From Phymorhynchus buccinoides (Eukaryota; Mollusca; Gastropoda; Neogastropoda; Raphitomidae): a DNA stretch of 64,000 bases. The position numbers and the translations under genes were made by a program. Below the pieces are notes generated by a model. That model saw nothing but the letters and a program-made list of their open reading frames with translations. It ran no database searches and was not told where the DNA came from. The stretch spans positions 25,655,827-25,719,826 of the forward strand of contig CM065711.1 in assembly GCA_017654935.2 (NCBI GenBank). The letters run 5' to 3'. How positions within the stretch are numbered: position 1 is the first letter of the stretch; every line of letters begins with the position of its first letter. Below, in pieces: positions 63,707-64,000 of this stretch.

Positions 63707-64000
63707 TCTACCTTGAAAATCACCTTACGATGAGCATTCTGTTACTGTTTCTGTTCCAGTTACTGTTTCTGCTTTCCTGCATTTCTCTTTCTGTGTTTTT
63801 TTCCCCATATTTCTGTGTTTTTATTTCATATTTTATTATACAAATTATAAAATTTAAAAAAAAGAAAGTATTTTGATCCTAAAATTTCTTAATCCATCTT
63901 GTTTAACACGTTTATTACAATCGGTGTATGAATAGTACATGTACGCATTATTGTGTAGTTTAAGACTGTACATGACTGTCTATATATGACTGTACGAGTC

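Larger units (their letters stand above)
57168..64000 (-). repeat. Right arm of the inverted repeat
   Basis: Reverse complement of 47409-54252 with about 1-2% difference. It reaches the last base of the window, so its outer end is unknown. PolB residues can be compared directly: I count 11 differences in the 726-codon C-terminal reading. Confidence 0.95.

Overview
The window is repeat-laden animal DNA, not bacterial. It has single-exon rhodopsin-type GPCR genes, a MULE transposase gene split by a GT-AG intron, several families of APE-type LINEs, a tRNA-derived SINE, very long GT/GA/CT microsatellites, a 59-bp satellite and two 500-N scaffold gaps. Together these suggest an invertebrate, most likely a marine mollusc such as a gastropod. 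The host assignment is inference from repeat style; no diagnostic host gene is present.

Layout. 0-5.2 kb: gene-free, with a 66-bp minisatellite. 5.2-12.8 kb: a MULE relic (FLYWCH plus MULE transposase) whose 3' side carries an inverted LINE (ORF1, endonuclease, RT), enclosed by weakly similar G-rich inverted ends. 12.8-23.2 kb: microsatellites, one LINE fragment running into an N gap, C-rich degenerate repeats, an ATTCTGT-rich stretch and a short minisatellite. 23.2-24.3 kb: a LINE RNase H relic. 24.6-28.4 kb: two tandem GPCR genes on the minus strand, one intact and one frameshifted. The 3' coding tail of the broken one has been amplified into a 68-bp minisatellite, and a SINE has landed in that array. 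28.6-32.5 kb: a 137-bp repeat, a DIRS-like gag relic and LINE fragments. 34.4-38.6 kb: about 71 copies of a 59-bp satellite. 38.9-46.6 kb: three LINE relics, a near-perfect foldback hairpin and a 114-bp poly-G tract.

The most interesting part is 47.4-64.0 kb: an endogenous, virus-like linear-DNA element. It encodes a protein-primed-type family B DNA polymerase with a Cys/His finger and an endonuclease VII-like motif ahead of the exonuclease domain, plus six compactly packed genes of unknown function. The genes are intron-less and AT-rich, with 14-60 bp between neighbours, two divergent start pairs (19 bp and 43 bp apart) and two convergent ends. This is the architecture of a small DNA virus or Polinton/adintovirus-like element. 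I see no integrase, packaging ATPase or adenain-type protease in the visible part. Most of the cassette is present twice as an inverted repeat (47409-54252 against 57168-64000) around a 500-N gap. The arms differ by about 1-2% and carry different disabling lesions, so this is either a real palindromic duplication or two alleles/copies scaffolded head to head. One frameshift and one 69-bp duplication in the polymerase are shared by both arms. No copy looks fully functional as assembled.
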